From positions 62,001-126,000 of the forward strand of contig JAUJEB010000003.1 of assembly GCA_030442055.1 (NCBI GenBank): a DNA stretch of 64,000 bases. The letters are read 5' to 3'. Each line of letters opens with the position of its first letter. Within the stretch, counting starts at the first letter, position 1. This DNA comes from Agaribacillus aureus. GTDB taxonomy: Bacteria > Bacteroidota > Bacteroidia > Cytophagales > Cyclobacteriaceae. A program made the position numbers and the translations under genes. Shown here piece by piece: positions 44,092 through 53,752 of the stretch. The notes below the pieces were generated by a model, which made no database searches, had not been told where the DNA came from, and worked only from the letters and a program-made list of their open reading frames with translations.

Positions 44092-46989
44092 ATGAATTCT
44101 TACACCCTCCATATTAAATTGCTTCTTACTATTCTTTCCATTTCCTGGTCAGTTATGACCAATGGGCAGGAGTCCAAAAAACTTAATTTTTTGCAATTAC
44201 CCCTCGACGGGATTTCCCATCACACTGTAAACAGCATCTTTCAGGACGATAAAGGCTTCATCTGGCTTGGTACCATCAATGGGCTTAACCGGTATGATGG
44301 GGTTAATTACAAAGTATTTCTTGCCGACGATGACAACGATCCCGGATTATCAAGCAACTACATTAACAGCATTAACCAGGACAAACACGGAAATATTTGG
44401 GTCGGCACCAAGTATGGCGTTAATGTATTAATAAAAGAGGGTAATTATTTTAAAACCTACCTTAATAATAACAGCCATCCCAACACCTTAAGCAACGCCA
44501 ACATTGAAATCATATTCCGGGACAGCAAAGACCGCATGTGGATTGGCTCCTGGGGCGGGTTGAGTCTTTACCGGGAAGACAGCAATGATTTTGTAAACTT
44601 TATCCACGATCCCCAAAATGAGTTTAGCATCAGCGGCAATGTGGTAACAGCCATTATGGAGGATCGCAAAGGGCGCCTTTGGGTGGGTACAGCCTATTCA
44701 GGCCTGAATCTTTTGGATGTCGCCACCGATAAATTTCAGCGATTTCAAAAAAATGCTGCCAAGCAAAACTGCATCAGCGGTAATAGCATCAGCGCTATCT
44801 ATGAGGATGAAAAGGGTCAGATTTGGGTGGGCGCTGAAAGAGGTGGGCTAAACAGATTTGAAGAAGCCTCACAAACGTTCAAATGGTATTTCAATGAAGG
44901 AAAAACCCATAGCATTGCCAGCAATACCGTATATTCCATCATAGAAGACGAACAAGGTGATCTGATGGTCGGCGGCATGAATGGGGGAATCAGCGTATAC
45001 AACGGTGCCACAGACAATTTCTACCGGTATGATACGCATGGCAATTACAATCCGTTTGGCAGCAAAGCAAGTGTATTTTGTCATTATAAGCTAAAGACCG
45101 GCGAGGTGATCATTGCTACTTCCAATGGCGGTGTTAAAATACAGGACAATTATCCTACTGCCATTGAATTACACCAAAACGCCAGAGGCAATAAACAATC
45201 ATTGCCCATGAATAATGTATCGGCTATCTGTGAAGATGCCGATGGAAATTTCTGGATAGGCACATCGGGAGGAGGACTGAGCCGCATGGAAACCGAAACC
45301 GGCAACTTCCAGGCTTTTCCGACATTCAAGGATAAAACCATTCACGCACTTGCCGTTGACAATAACGATGATCTGTGGATCGGGACTTTGGAAAACGGAT
45401 TGGCACGGTATCTTAAAGCCACCGGCCAATTTGAATATTACCAGCATCAGGCTCAAAATTCAGGGACAATTCACACCGACAATGTAAAAAACCTGGCAGT
45501 CGATAATACCGGATTGTGGGTGGGTACAGATGCCGGAATAAGCCTTTTTAATCCGGCAAATAAGATATTCAAACATTACCCTTATGCTATCTCAAACCAG
45601 GAAAAAAGGGAAATCGGACAGGTAAACGGACTATTGCTGGATCACGCAAAACGGCTGTGGGTGGCATCGGAAAACGGACTTCATTTTTTTGATAAAAAGC
45701 AGCAAGCATTCACACAACATCAATACCCAGTAGCAGATAAAGCTGACAAGCCGGCCTGGGTCTCCTACTTTTACGAAGATCGTCAACACCATATGTGGGT
45801 GAGCCACCTGGAAGGGGACCTCTCCTGGCTGAACGAAAAACGTCAACCGTGCCATTTTACCATTACCAGCGACAATTACAAGATTGCGGAAGTCACCAAC
45901 ATCATCGAAGACAGGCAGGGTGCGTTGTGGATTACCTGCCGGCAGGGTTTATTCAAATGTCAGGTAGATTATAAAGCATATACCATTCGGATTTTGAACT
46001 CGTTCAACAAAAATGATGGTTTACAGGGAGAGGTTTTTAATATCAATGCCGGCGTTTTAAGCAAACATAAAGGCACCGTACTACTGGGAGGCCTTGATGG
46101 GTTAAATGTGTTTAATCCTAAAAAAATGAATCTTAACCCCAATATTCCCCCGGTTGTGTTGACCGAAATCAGGTTAAATGGCCGGAAGTTTGATGCCGGC
46201 GGGAAAAAGGATTTATCGGAATTGGAAGAAATTTCCTTTTCGGAAAAGGAAATCTCGACAATCGATATGCACTATGCGGCCTTAAACTACATAAAATCCA
46301 AAAAAAATCAGTACGCCTACATCCTCGAAGGACATGACGACCATTGGCATTACGGAGGAAATAAGGGTTTGATTTCCTATGCAAACCTTTCTCCCGGCAA
46401 CTACCGGCTGAACGTAAAAGCAGCCAACAATGACGGTGTCTGGAATAATCTGGGCTCCAGGCTTGTCATCAACATTAAGCCGGTTATGTGGAACACCGCT
46501 GGATTCAGGTTCATTTTATTGGCCTTTGGATTATTTGCTATTGCACTGGGTTTTGTAGTTTATAAAAGGAATATTTCAAAATGGGCCAGGCAAAAATCGC
46601 TTGGGGAGCTTCTTTTCAGGGATTATAAACCAAAAGAGGAAAATATCCTTTCCAAAGAGTTCCACGATAAAGTTTTCATGGAAAAAGCCATTGCCTACGT
46701 AGAAACAAATATCGCCGACGAGAATTTAAGTATTGACAACATGTGTGCCGAGTTAGGACTCAGCAGGTCCCGGTTGTTCAGAAAAATTAAGGCACTTACA
46801 AACCATACCGTTTCCAATTTTATCAAGGATATCCGATTGAAAAAAGCCAAAACCTACCTGGACGCCAACCCCAGAAGCGTAGGCGAGGTAGCCTTTATGA
46901 TCGGATTCAAATCACATGCGCACTTCACCCGTTCCTTCAAGGAAAAATTCGGAATTTCCCCCTCAGAATACGCCCAGCAGCAAAAATAA
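44092..46989 (+). CDS. Membrane sensor: two-component-type propeller, Y_Y_Y domain, TM helix and AraC DNA-binding domain
   Basis: A 965-residue one-piece regulator. After a signal peptide (cleavage about residue 25) there are many regulator-propeller repeats of the type FIWLGTINGLNRYD, forming two seven-bladed propellers over about 30-690. A Y_Y_Y domain (YAYILEGHDDHWHYGG, LSPGNYRLNVKAANNDG) follows to about 800, then one membrane helix (about 805-824), a linker, and an AraC/XylS helix-turn-helix domain (about 863-965, LSIDNMCAELGLSRSRLFRKIK and VGEVAFMIGFKSHAHFTRSF). Unlike hybrid HTCS proteins, it has no histidine kinase or receiver domain. It lies 97 bp before the cytochrome/DUF1549 operon and probably activates it from the membrane. 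Confidence 0.92.
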   Translation: MNSYTLHIKLLLTILSISWSVMTNGQESKKLNFLQLPLDGISHHTVNSIFQDDKGFIWLGTINGLNRYDGVNYKVFLADDDNDPGLSSNYINSINQDKHGNIWVGTKYGVNVLIKEGNYFKTYLNNNSHPNTLSNANIEIIFRDSKDRMWIGSWGGLSLYREDSNDFVNFIHDPQNEFSISGNVVTAIMEDRKGRLWVGTAYSGLNLLDVATDKFQRFQKNAAKQNCISGNSISAIYEDEKGQIWVGAERGGLNRFEEASQTFKWYFNEGKTHSIASNTVYSIIEDEQGDLMVGGMNGGISVYNGATDNFYRYDTHGNYNPFGSKASVFCHYKLKTGEVIIATSNGGVKIQDNYPTAIELHQNARGNKQSLPMNNVSAICEDADGNFWIGTSGGGLSRMETETGNFQAFPTFKDKTIHALAVDNNDDLWIGTLENGLARYLKATGQFEYYQHQAQNSGTIHTDNVKNLAVDNTGLWVGTDAGISLFNPANKIFKHYPYAISNQEKREIGQVNGLLLDHAKRLWVASENGLHFFDKKQQAFTQHQYPVADKADKPAWVSYFYEDRQHHMWVSHLEGDLSWLNEKRQPCHFTITSDNYKIAEVTNIIEDRQGALWITCRQGLFKCQVDYKAYTIRILNSFNKNDGLQGEVFNINAGVLSKHKGTVLLGGLDGLNVFNPKKMNLNPNIPPVVLTEIRLNGRKFDAGGKKDLSELEEISFSEKEISTIDMHYAALNYIKSKKNQYAYILEGHDDHWHYGGNKGLISYANLSPGNYRLNVKAANNDGVWNNLGSRLVINIKPVMWNTAGFRFILLAFGLFAIALGFVVYKRNISKWARQKSLGELLFRDYKPKEENILSKEFHDKVFMEKAIAYVETNIADENLSIDNMCAELGLSRSRLFRKIKALTNHTVSNFIKDIRLKKAKTYLDANPRSVGEVAFMIGFKSHAHFTRSFKEKFGISPSEYAQQQK

Positions 46990-47086
46990 TCCTTCAAAAT
47001 ACGTTCAGACAAACCCTTGACACGATCAATCAAACGAAATTGATCTGAAAATGGCATCTTACCAGGATTATTGTAATTACCTACTG

Positions 47087-49798
47087 ATGAACATTTTATT
47101 TCGTTTAAACTTATTGGCCAGCTTTTTGGTCATAGTAGTCCTGTTATTGCTGACCACATCGTGCCAGGAAAAAAAGATTGATTTCAATGCAGACGTCCGG
47201 CCTATCCTGAATAAAAATTGCATTAGTTGTCATGGCGGTGTCAAACAATCCGGGGGGTTTGGATTGATATTCAGAGAAAATGCGCTGGGAGAAACTAAAA
47301 ACGGCAAGATAGGTATAGTACCCGGACATCCCGAAAAAAGTGAAATGATCGCCCGGATCAATCACAAAAACCCCGAAATGCGCATGCCGCAGGAAAGAGA
47401 TCCGCTCAAACAGGAGGAAATCGATATCCTGACTAAATGGATAGAGCAGGGCGCAGAATGGAAAGAACACTGGGCCTACCTGGCACCCGAAGAGCCGGAA
47501 ATACCTGAAGACAATACCGGGTGGGGCACCAATGAAATCGACAATTTTATCCTTCAGAAACTGGAAGAAAATGATTTGTCTCCATCGGGGGAAGCAGACA
47601 AACACGATCTGGTAAGGCGTATCTACCTGGATTTGACCGGGCTCCCTCCTTCCACCCAACAGGTAGCTGATTTTGTAAATGACACTTCTGAAAATGCCTA
47701 TGAAAATCTGGTGGACGAGCTCTTGCAATCTCAAAAATACGGAGAGCATTGGGCCAGTATGTGGCTTGACCTGGCAAGGTATGCCGACTCCAAAGGTTAT
47801 GAAAAAGACGGAACCCGAAACATATGGAAATACCGCGATTGGGTAATCAAAGCATTTAACGATGACAAACCCTTCGATCAGTTTACCATCGAACAGCTGG
47901 CGGGAGACCTGCTACCTAATCCCACCGTCGATCAGCTGGTGGCCACAGCTTTTCACCGAAACACCCTTAACAATGACGAAGGTGGCACCGATAATGAGGA
48001 ATACCGCGTATCTTCGGTTATTGATCGCGTAAATACGACATGGGAAGTATGGCAATCTACCACTATCAGCTGTGTACAATGCCACAGCCACCCCTATGAT
48101 CCTATCCTCCAGGAGGAATATTTTTCTTCCTTCGCGTTTTTTAACAATACCGCTGACTGGGACATAAACAGCGAGGAGCCCTTACTTAAGGAACTTCATG
48201 AAGTAGATCAGGATAAACTAGATAAAATTAAGAACTGGATAGCAGACCGTTCAGGCGCCCCGGTTTCAAATAAATGGGAAAGATTTGTATTGACAGGTGA
48301 GCCAAAATTGAGGCCGGAGGATTTTGATGCAGTAGAAAATGTAGTCCATCAAAACCGATCCGGCCAGGATTATATGCGGGTTTTCAAAGGAGCCTATATA
48401 AATATTCAGGACGTAGTGCTTAAAGATGTTGACAGGATCTATTTTGAATACAGGCAGCGAACAAAGTCCAAAGGCACCTTGACGATCAGAACAGATAGTC
48501 TTACAGGTCCGGTTATTGGCAAGGCTTCATTGGCGGAAACCGGGAGTTTTAAGACTATTCCTATACCGCTTACTACCACTGCGGAAATAGCAAACTTATA
48601 TTTCGAATTCCAAAGTGGCGCGGAGAATTACAGTTGTGATATTGACGGTTTTTTATTGGGACAAAAATTGCCGGGGGAAAAGGACCGCGAATATGAAGAT
48701 ATGTACGCGGAGATCGATGAAATTTTAAATGCGCCTTATAAACATTCAACACCTGTGATGGTTGAAAAACCGGAAGATCACAGCAGGCAAACCAATGTAT
48801 TCATCAGAGGAAACTGGATGGTAAAAGGTGATCCGGTATCTGCCGGCATTCCCAAACTATTTGACGGTGGCGACCTGGCATTCAGAAACAGGTTGGATAT
48901 GGCCAATTGGCTGGTAAGCAAGGAAAACCCGCTATCGGGCCGGGTAATAGTCAATCGCTTTTGGGCAAAAATATTCGGCAGAGGTATCGTTGCTACCGTG
49001 GAGGACTTTGGAACACTCGGAGACTACCCCTCACATCCGGCGCTGCTCGACTGGTTGGCATTGAGATTTACGGGCGAATGGAAATGGAGCACGAAAAAGC
49101 TGTTAAAGGCGATTGTGATGTCGTCAACCTACCGGCAAACTTCCAGGGTTGCAAAAGAAGCCGAAGAAAAAGATCCCGACAACCGCTGGCTGTCCAAAGC
49201 CCCCAGGGTAAGACTTTCAGCAGAACAAATCAGGGACCAGGCGCTGGCAGTTTCGGGGCTGCTCAGTGAAAAAATGTACGGCCCCAGCGTGAAACCGTAC
49301 CAGCCGGAAGGCATATGGACCATCCCCTATAGCAGCGAAAAATGGATTACAAGCGAAGGAGAAGACGCCTATCGGCGAGGTCTGTACACGTATTTACGGC
49401 GGTCAAGCCCATACCCTTCCTTCGTAACTTTTGATGCCTCACAAAGGGAACTATGCCTGTCCAGACGAATCAATACCAACACCCCGCTTCAGGCGCTGGT
49501 GACATTAAATGACCCTGTTTACCTGGAAGCCGCACGAAGTCTGGCCGGGCAAATAATACAGGTAGCAGGTGGTAAAAAAGAAAAAGTTGAAACGGCCTAC
49601 CAGAGAGCCATGGGCAAAATGCCGACGACTGAAAAGGCTGAAATTCTGATAAAACTGCTAGATGATACGGAAACGTATTATCAGGAGCACCAGGAGGAAG
49701 CCTTCGAGTTGGCTAAATCTGAAAATCTGGAATTGGCATCGCTCACCGTAATGGCCAATGCCTTAATGAATATGGATGAATTCATCGTAAAAAATTAA
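47087..49798 (+). CDS. Planctomycete-type cytochrome c, DUF1549 and DUF1553 lipoprotein
   Basis: A 903-residue redox lipoprotein from the ATG at 47087 (MNILFRLNLL to lipobox TTSC, Cys26). The alternative at 47051 adds 12 residues ahead of the signal. Domains in order are a planctomycete-type cytochrome c with haem motif CISCH at 45-49, DUF1549 at about 140-355 with a second CxxCH (CVQCH) and RRIYLDLTGLPP, an inserted beta-sandwich at about 415-535 resembling a carbohydrate-binding module, and DUF1553 at about 610-870 (NRFWAKIFGRGIV, SSTYRQTS, RRIYTPLQALV-type end). The family has no assigned reaction. It starts the run with DUF1501, TIM-barrel and DUF2231 genes. Confidence 0.9.
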   Translation: MNILFRLNLLASFLVIVVLLLLTTSCQEKKIDFNADVRPILNKNCISCHGGVKQSGGFGLIFRENALGETKNGKIGIVPGHPEKSEMIARINHKNPEMRMPQERDPLKQEEIDILTKWIEQGAEWKEHWAYLAPEEPEIPEDNTGWGTNEIDNFILQKLEENDLSPSGEADKHDLVRRIYLDLTGLPPSTQQVADFVNDTSENAYENLVDELLQSQKYGEHWASMWLDLARYADSKGYEKDGTRNIWKYRDWVIKAFNDDKPFDQFTIEQLAGDLLPNPTVDQLVATAFHRNTLNNDEGGTDNEEYRVSSVIDRVNTTWEVWQSTTISCVQCHSHPYDPILQEEYFSSFAFFNNTADWDINSEEPLLKELHEVDQDKLDKIKNWIADRSGAPVSNKWERFVLTGEPKLRPEDFDAVENVVHQNRSGQDYMRVFKGAYINIQDVVLKDVDRIYFEYRQRTKSKGTLTIRTDSLTGPVIGKASLAETGSFKTIPIPLTTTAEIANLYFEFQSGAENYSCDIDGFLLGQKLPGEKDREYEDMYAEIDEILNAPYKHSTPVMVEKPEDHSRQTNVFIRGNWMVKGDPVSAGIPKLFDGGDLAFRNRLDMANWLVSKENPLSGRVIVNRFWAKIFGRGIVATVEDFGTLGDYPSHPALLDWLALRFTGEWKWSTKKLLKAIVMSSTYRQTSRVAKEAEEKDPDNRWLSKAPRVRLSAEQIRDQALAVSGLLSEKMYGPSVKPYQPEGIWTIPYSSEKWITSEGEDAYRRGLYTYLRRSSPYPSFVTFDASQRELCLSRRINTNTPLQALVTLNDPVYLEAARSLAGQIIQVAGGKKEKVETAYQRAMGKMPTTEKAEILIKLLDDTETYYQEHQEEAFELAKSENLELASLTVMANALMNMDEFIVKN

Positions 49799-49805
49799 AT
49801 AGAAA

Positions 49806-51272
49806 ATGGATCTGTATAACGAAGCACAAAAAAGAAAACTAGAGTTCACCACCAGGAGACATTTTCTGAAAAAATGTGGCACTGGACTGGGCGGCATTGC
49901 ATTGGCCTCTTTATTTGGGTCAGATCATTTATTGGCAAAAAGTCCGGCCCAGGCGCTCTCTAACAAAGCGCTACCGCACTTTTTACCAAAAGCCAAACGC
50001 GTAATTTACATGCACATGGCAGGTGCCCCCTCTCAATTGGAGCTATTTGACTACAAACCAAAGCTGAAAAAGTTGCATAACCTCGACTGTCCAAAATCCT
50101 TGTTGGAGGGCAAGCGGTTTGCCTTTATCCAGGGGACGCCAAAGATGCTGGGGCCCCAACACGACTTTAAGCAATACGGGGAATCCGGCACTTATATATC
50201 CGATATTCTTCCGCATTTCAGCAGCATTGTAGATGATGTAACCATCATCAAGTCCATGCATACCGATGAATTTAACCACGCCCCTGCCCAACTGCTGTTA
50301 CAAACAGGAAGCCCTCGTGCAGGAAGGCCAAGTATAGGTTCCTGGGTGACGTATGGCCTGGGATCGGAAAATGAGAATCTCCCCGGCTACATGGTGCTCG
50401 TTTCCGGTGGAAACAACCCCAGTGCTGGCAAAAACGCCTGGGGAAGCGGTTTTCTTCCCTCGGAATACCAGGGCGTGCAATGTCGCAATTCTGGGGATCC
50501 GATTCTCTATGTATCCAATCCGGATGGTATGAGCAGGAATATTCGCAGGAAATCGCTCGACGCGATTAACGCCATCAATAAAAGCCAGTACGAAGAGTTT
50601 GGCGACCGGGAGATCCTGTCAAGAATATCACAGTACGAAATGGCGTTTAAAATGCAGATTTCGGTGCCTGACATTATGGATATCAGCAAAGAACCTGAAA
50701 AGATACAGGAGATGTACGGCGCCGAACCCGGTAAGGCATCCTTTGCCAACAATTGCCTGTTGGCACGCCGGCTCCTGGAACAAGGCGTTAGGTTCATCCA
50801 GCTGTATCATTGGGGATGGGATATGCATGGTGATAACAAAAACAACTCGGTGAATGAAGGGTTAAAAAAGAAATGCGGGGAAGTGGATCAGCCAATGACG
50901 GCCCTGGTCAAAGACTTAAAGCAAAGAGGTCTCCTGGACGACACCCTGGTGATCTGGGGAGGAGAATTCGGAAGAACACCAATGCGGGAGAATCGCGGTG
51001 GCCGGGTGATGGATTTTTATGGAAGGGATCACCACTCCGAAGCTTTTTCTATCTGGATGGCCGGCGGCGGCATCAAAGAAGGGCTTACCTATGGTGAAAC
51101 CGACGAAATAGGTTATTACGGCATCAGGGACAGGGTACACGTCCACGACCTGCAGGCTACCATTCTGCACCAGCTGGGTGTGGATCACGAAAAATTCACT
51201 TACCACTTCCAGGGGCGTGACTTCAGGTTAACAGACGTACACGGACATGTGGTGAAAGGGATCCTCTCGTAA
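49806..51272 (+). CDS. DUF1501-family protein, Tat-exported
   Basis: A 488-residue protein with a twin-arginine signal (TTRRHFLKKCGTG, Arg17-Arg18). The body has the alkaline-phosphatase-like fold seen in DUF1501: MHMAGAPSQLELFDYKPKL, SMHTDEFNHAPAQ, IQLYHWGWDMHGDN, IWGGEFGRTPM and GRDHHSEAFSIWMAGGG supply likely metal ligands. DUF1501 almost always sits next to DUF1549/DUF1553 proteins, here 7 bp downstream, and the two probably act together at or beyond the inner membrane. The reaction is unknown; a hydrolytic role on sulfated or phosphorylated glycans is speculative. Confidence 0.9.
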   Translation: MDLYNEAQKRKLEFTTRRHFLKKCGTGLGGIALASLFGSDHLLAKSPAQALSNKALPHFLPKAKRVIYMHMAGAPSQLELFDYKPKLKKLHNLDCPKSLLEGKRFAFIQGTPKMLGPQHDFKQYGESGTYISDILPHFSSIVDDVTIIKSMHTDEFNHAPAQLLLQTGSPRAGRPSIGSWVTYGLGSENENLPGYMVLVSGGNNPSAGKNAWGSGFLPSEYQGVQCRNSGDPILYVSNPDGMSRNIRRKSLDAINAINKSQYEEFGDREILSRISQYEMAFKMQISVPDIMDISKEPEKIQEMYGAEPGKASFANNCLLARRLLEQGVRFIQLYHWGWDMHGDNKNNSVNEGLKKKCGEVDQPMTALVKDLKQRGLLDDTLVIWGGEFGRTPMRENRGGRVMDFYGRDHHSEAFSIWMAGGGIKEGLTYGETDEIGYYGIRDRVHVHDLQATILHQLGVDHEKFTYHFQGRDFRLTDVHGHVVKGILS

Positions 51273-51348
51273 ATAACCGGTATTTTGCTACCTTATGACC
51301 AGCCACCAAAAGCTTAGACTTAAATTAATTGAAAAAGATATCTCATTC

Positions 51349-52260
51349 ATGAAGCAAACCCGAAGACAGTTTTTAACCAATGCTTCCGCCGTCGGAACAG
51401 CCATAGCCCTGCCGGGAATAAATATACAACCTGCCCATTCCGCTGCTAAAGCGGGCTTTGCAATCAAAATGTATGCTACCAGGTGGGGGCACAAAGGTTC
51501 TATGGACGAATTCTGCAAACAGGCCAAAAATGAGGGGTATGATGGTGTTGAAGACTGGATCCCGGGTGATAAGCAGCAGGAAGAGGCACTTTTTGAAGCC
51601 ATTGAAAAATATGACCTGTCATATGCGGCTCTTTGCGGTTCCGGCAAAAACACCTTCTCCGAACATAAAGACGACTTTTCCCGAAATTTAAAGAAGGCCT
51701 TGTCGAAAAAACCTGATTTTATCAATTGCCACGCCGGACGGGATTTTTTCTCCTTTGACGAAAACAGGCAAATAATCGATTTGGCCGTTCGTACCTCAAA
51801 AGAATCGGGTGTCCCGATCTATCAGGAAACCCACCGGGGTCGAATGTTATTTGCCGCGCACATTTGCGCCGATTACCTCAAGGCTATTCCGGAGCTTAGG
51901 CTGACATTGGATATTTCACATTGGTGTGCGGTAGCCGAATCGTTACTGGCCAATCAAAAAAAAGCCATCGACCTGGCCATATCCAGAAGCGAGCATGTCC
52001 ATGCCCGGATTGGCCATGCCGAAGGACCTCAGGTAAGCGATCCACGGGCGCCGGAATGGCAAAAAGCCAGGAACGCTCATTACGACTGGTGGGACAAAGT
52101 AGTAGCCCGAAAGAAGGCGGCCGGCGAAGTGCTGACCGTAACACCTGAATTCGGTCCTGCTGACTATATGTGGACTACCCCCTATACGCGACAGCCACTT
52201 GCCGACCAATGGGGTATAAACGCACATATGATGAATGAATGGCGGAAAAGATATTTATAA
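51349..52260 (+). CDS. Sugar phosphate isomerase/epimerase-like TIM barrel, Tat-exported
   Basis: A 303-residue protein of the AP-endonuclease-2 / xylose-isomerase-like family. The ATG at 51349 gives a Tat signal (MKQTRRQFLTNASAVG, Arg5-Arg6) ending in AHSA; a longer frame from 51295 is less likely. The barrel has WIPGD, FINCHAGRDFF, IYQETHRGR, LTLDISHWC, VHARIGHAEGP and TPEFGPADYMWT, carrying the Glu/Asp/His ligands of a metal site. Export makes an ordinary sugar-phosphate reaction unlikely; oxidised or free sugars in the periplasm are more plausible. It shares the operon with the cytochrome and DUF1501 genes. Confidence 0.85.
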   Translation: MKQTRRQFLTNASAVGTAIALPGINIQPAHSAAKAGFAIKMYATRWGHKGSMDEFCKQAKNEGYDGVEDWIPGDKQQEEALFEAIEKYDLSYAALCGSGKNTFSEHKDDFSRNLKKALSKKPDFINCHAGRDFFSFDENRQIIDLAVRTSKESGVPIYQETHRGRMLFAAHICADYLKAIPELRLTLDISHWCAVAESLLANQKKAIDLAISRSEHVHARIGHAEGPQVSDPRAPEWQKARNAHYDWWDKVVARKKAAGEVLTVTPEFGPADYMWTTPYTRQPLADQWGINAHMMNEWRKRYL

Positions 52261-52314
52261 GATCAAAAATATACTTGTATTTTGCATAAGAAATAATAAA
52301 ATTAGACTGATTCA

Positions 52315-53691
52315 ATGACCGTACTTTTAGAAACAAACGTAACCTTATTTTTTGGCAGATTCCATTCCCTGATCGTTCATCTTCCCATTGGATTTATCAT
52401 CCTGGCTATTATGTTCGAATTGCTGTCATGGCGAAAGAAGGCAGACCTGAGCCTGGCAGCTACCTATGGGCTGCTGATCGGTGGGTTATTTGGTGTCATT
52501 GCTGTCATTTTGGGTTTAATGCTAGCCTCGGACGGTGGCTACAATGAAGATACCCTGGCAACCCACCAGTGGACGGGGATAGCCACCACCACCCTGGCGT
52601 TTGTTGCTTACTTCCTCAAAATTAATCTTAAAAAGTTCACCTGGGCCGCAAAGGCCTACCCTATCTCTCTGGCCGTGGTATTAATCCTCCTGTCGGTGGC
52701 CGGGCATTACGGGGGTAATTTAACACATGGCTCTACCTATCTGCTGGAGTATGCTCCCGGCCCTATCAGGAAAATGGCAGGAATGAAGCCGGCCAGAACG
52801 CGAATAACTGCTTTGGATTCGGCCCTGGTCTATGAGGATGCTGTCCATTTCATTTTTGAAACCAAATGCAACGTCTGCCACAACAGGGACAAGTCTAAAG
52901 GGGAGTTATTATTGATCGACCCGCAAAGTATTTTAGCGGGAGGAGAAAACGGGGCTGTTATAACACCCGGCGATCCGGCAGCCAGCGAGCTCTTTCGCCG
53001 CGTTACCCTGGACCCGCATCACGAAGAATTCATGCCAACCGAAGGCCGTACCCCGCTCACCAGGCAAGAAGTAGCAATCCTGGAATGGTGGATTACGGAA
53101 GGTGCTCCTTTTGATAAAAAAGTGGCAGATCTACCGCTTTCCGACGATATTAAAATCAGCCTCAAGGAAATCGGCATAGGTCAGGAAGTTTCCTATCTGG
53201 CAAGCCTGGATTTACCGGCTGTAGCCCCTGAAACATTTAATTCCATAATGTTACAGGGATTCCGCGTAAGCAATATTACCGGCAACAGCACTCTGCTCGA
53301 AGTGAGCTACATGCCCCACAATCCCGAGGCCCTAAGTGCTGACAAGTTGAAGACATTATCGGACGCCCGCGAAAACATCACCTGGCTTACCCTGTCTGCC
53401 AGCACACTGCAAAATGACGGGCTATCCATCATTGCCAACTTTCCAAACCTGACCAAACTTAAGATCAATGGCACCCGAATTACCGATGAGGGCATCAAGC
53501 ACCTGGTAACACTTGATAACCTGGAATACTTGAACCTTTACGGGACCGAGATCACCGATGAATCGGTCGATTACCTCCTTCAGCTACCGGAACTTAAAAA
53601 ACTGTATGTATGGCAAACAAAAATCAGTGAACAGGGACTTGCAAAATTGAGGGATACAGCTCCCGGACTTGTGGTTGAAAGCGGGATTTAA
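52315..53691 (+). CDS. DUF2231 membrane domain, planctomycete-type cytochrome c and LRR protein
   Basis: A 458-residue inner-membrane protein. The N-terminal DUF2231 domain has four helices (about 18-36, 50-70, 85-103 and 117-135) with likely haem-binding His residues in FHSLIVHLPIGF and HYGGNLTHG. A cytochrome c domain follows with haem motif CNVCH (185-189) and the distal EFMPTEGRTPL, then a C-terminal block of leucine-rich repeats (about 355-455, NLTKLKINGTRITDEGIKHL, NLEYLNLYGTEITDE). It looks like the membrane electron acceptor of the cluster, taking electrons from the DUF1549/DUF1553 protein. The fusion with LRRs is found in this group of proteins. Confidence 0.87.
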   Translation: MTVLLETNVTLFFGRFHSLIVHLPIGFIILAIMFELLSWRKKADLSLAATYGLLIGGLFGVIAVILGLMLASDGGYNEDTLATHQWTGIATTTLAFVAYFLKINLKKFTWAAKAYPISLAVVLILLSVAGHYGGNLTHGSTYLLEYAPGPIRKMAGMKPARTRITALDSALVYEDAVHFIFETKCNVCHNRDKSKGELLLIDPQSILAGGENGAVITPGDPAASELFRRVTLDPHHEEFMPTEGRTPLTRQEVAILEWWITEGAPFDKKVADLPLSDDIKISLKEIGIGQEVSYLASLDLPAVAPETFNSIMLQGFRVSNITGNSTLLEVSYMPHNPEALSADKLKTLSDARENITWLTLSASTLQNDGLSIIANFPNLTKLKINGTRITDEGIKHLVTLDNLEYLNLYGTEITDESVDYLLQLPELKKLYVWQTKISEQGLAKLRDTAPGLVVESGI

Positions 53692-53725
53692 CAGCTATGA
53701 AATAGTTTATCATAAGGCCGAGTAT

Positions 53726-53745
53726 GCCTGCAATTAATTGCAGGC
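53726..53745. terminator. 20-bp perfect palindrome, bidirectional terminator
   Basis: GCCTGCAATT and AATTGCAGGC face each other exactly, giving a stem of 8 bp or more. It lies in the 61-bp gap between the convergent DUF2231 and RidA-like genes, a position that fits termination for both. There is no T-run on either side. Confidence 0.55.
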
Positions 53746-53752
53746 CCAATCA

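Noticed and set aside
46560-46700. Histidine kinase or receiver domain in the AraC sensor
   Set aside because: I read through the region between the membrane helix and HTH: it is only about 40 residues long and has no H, N, G or phosphoacceptor motifs.
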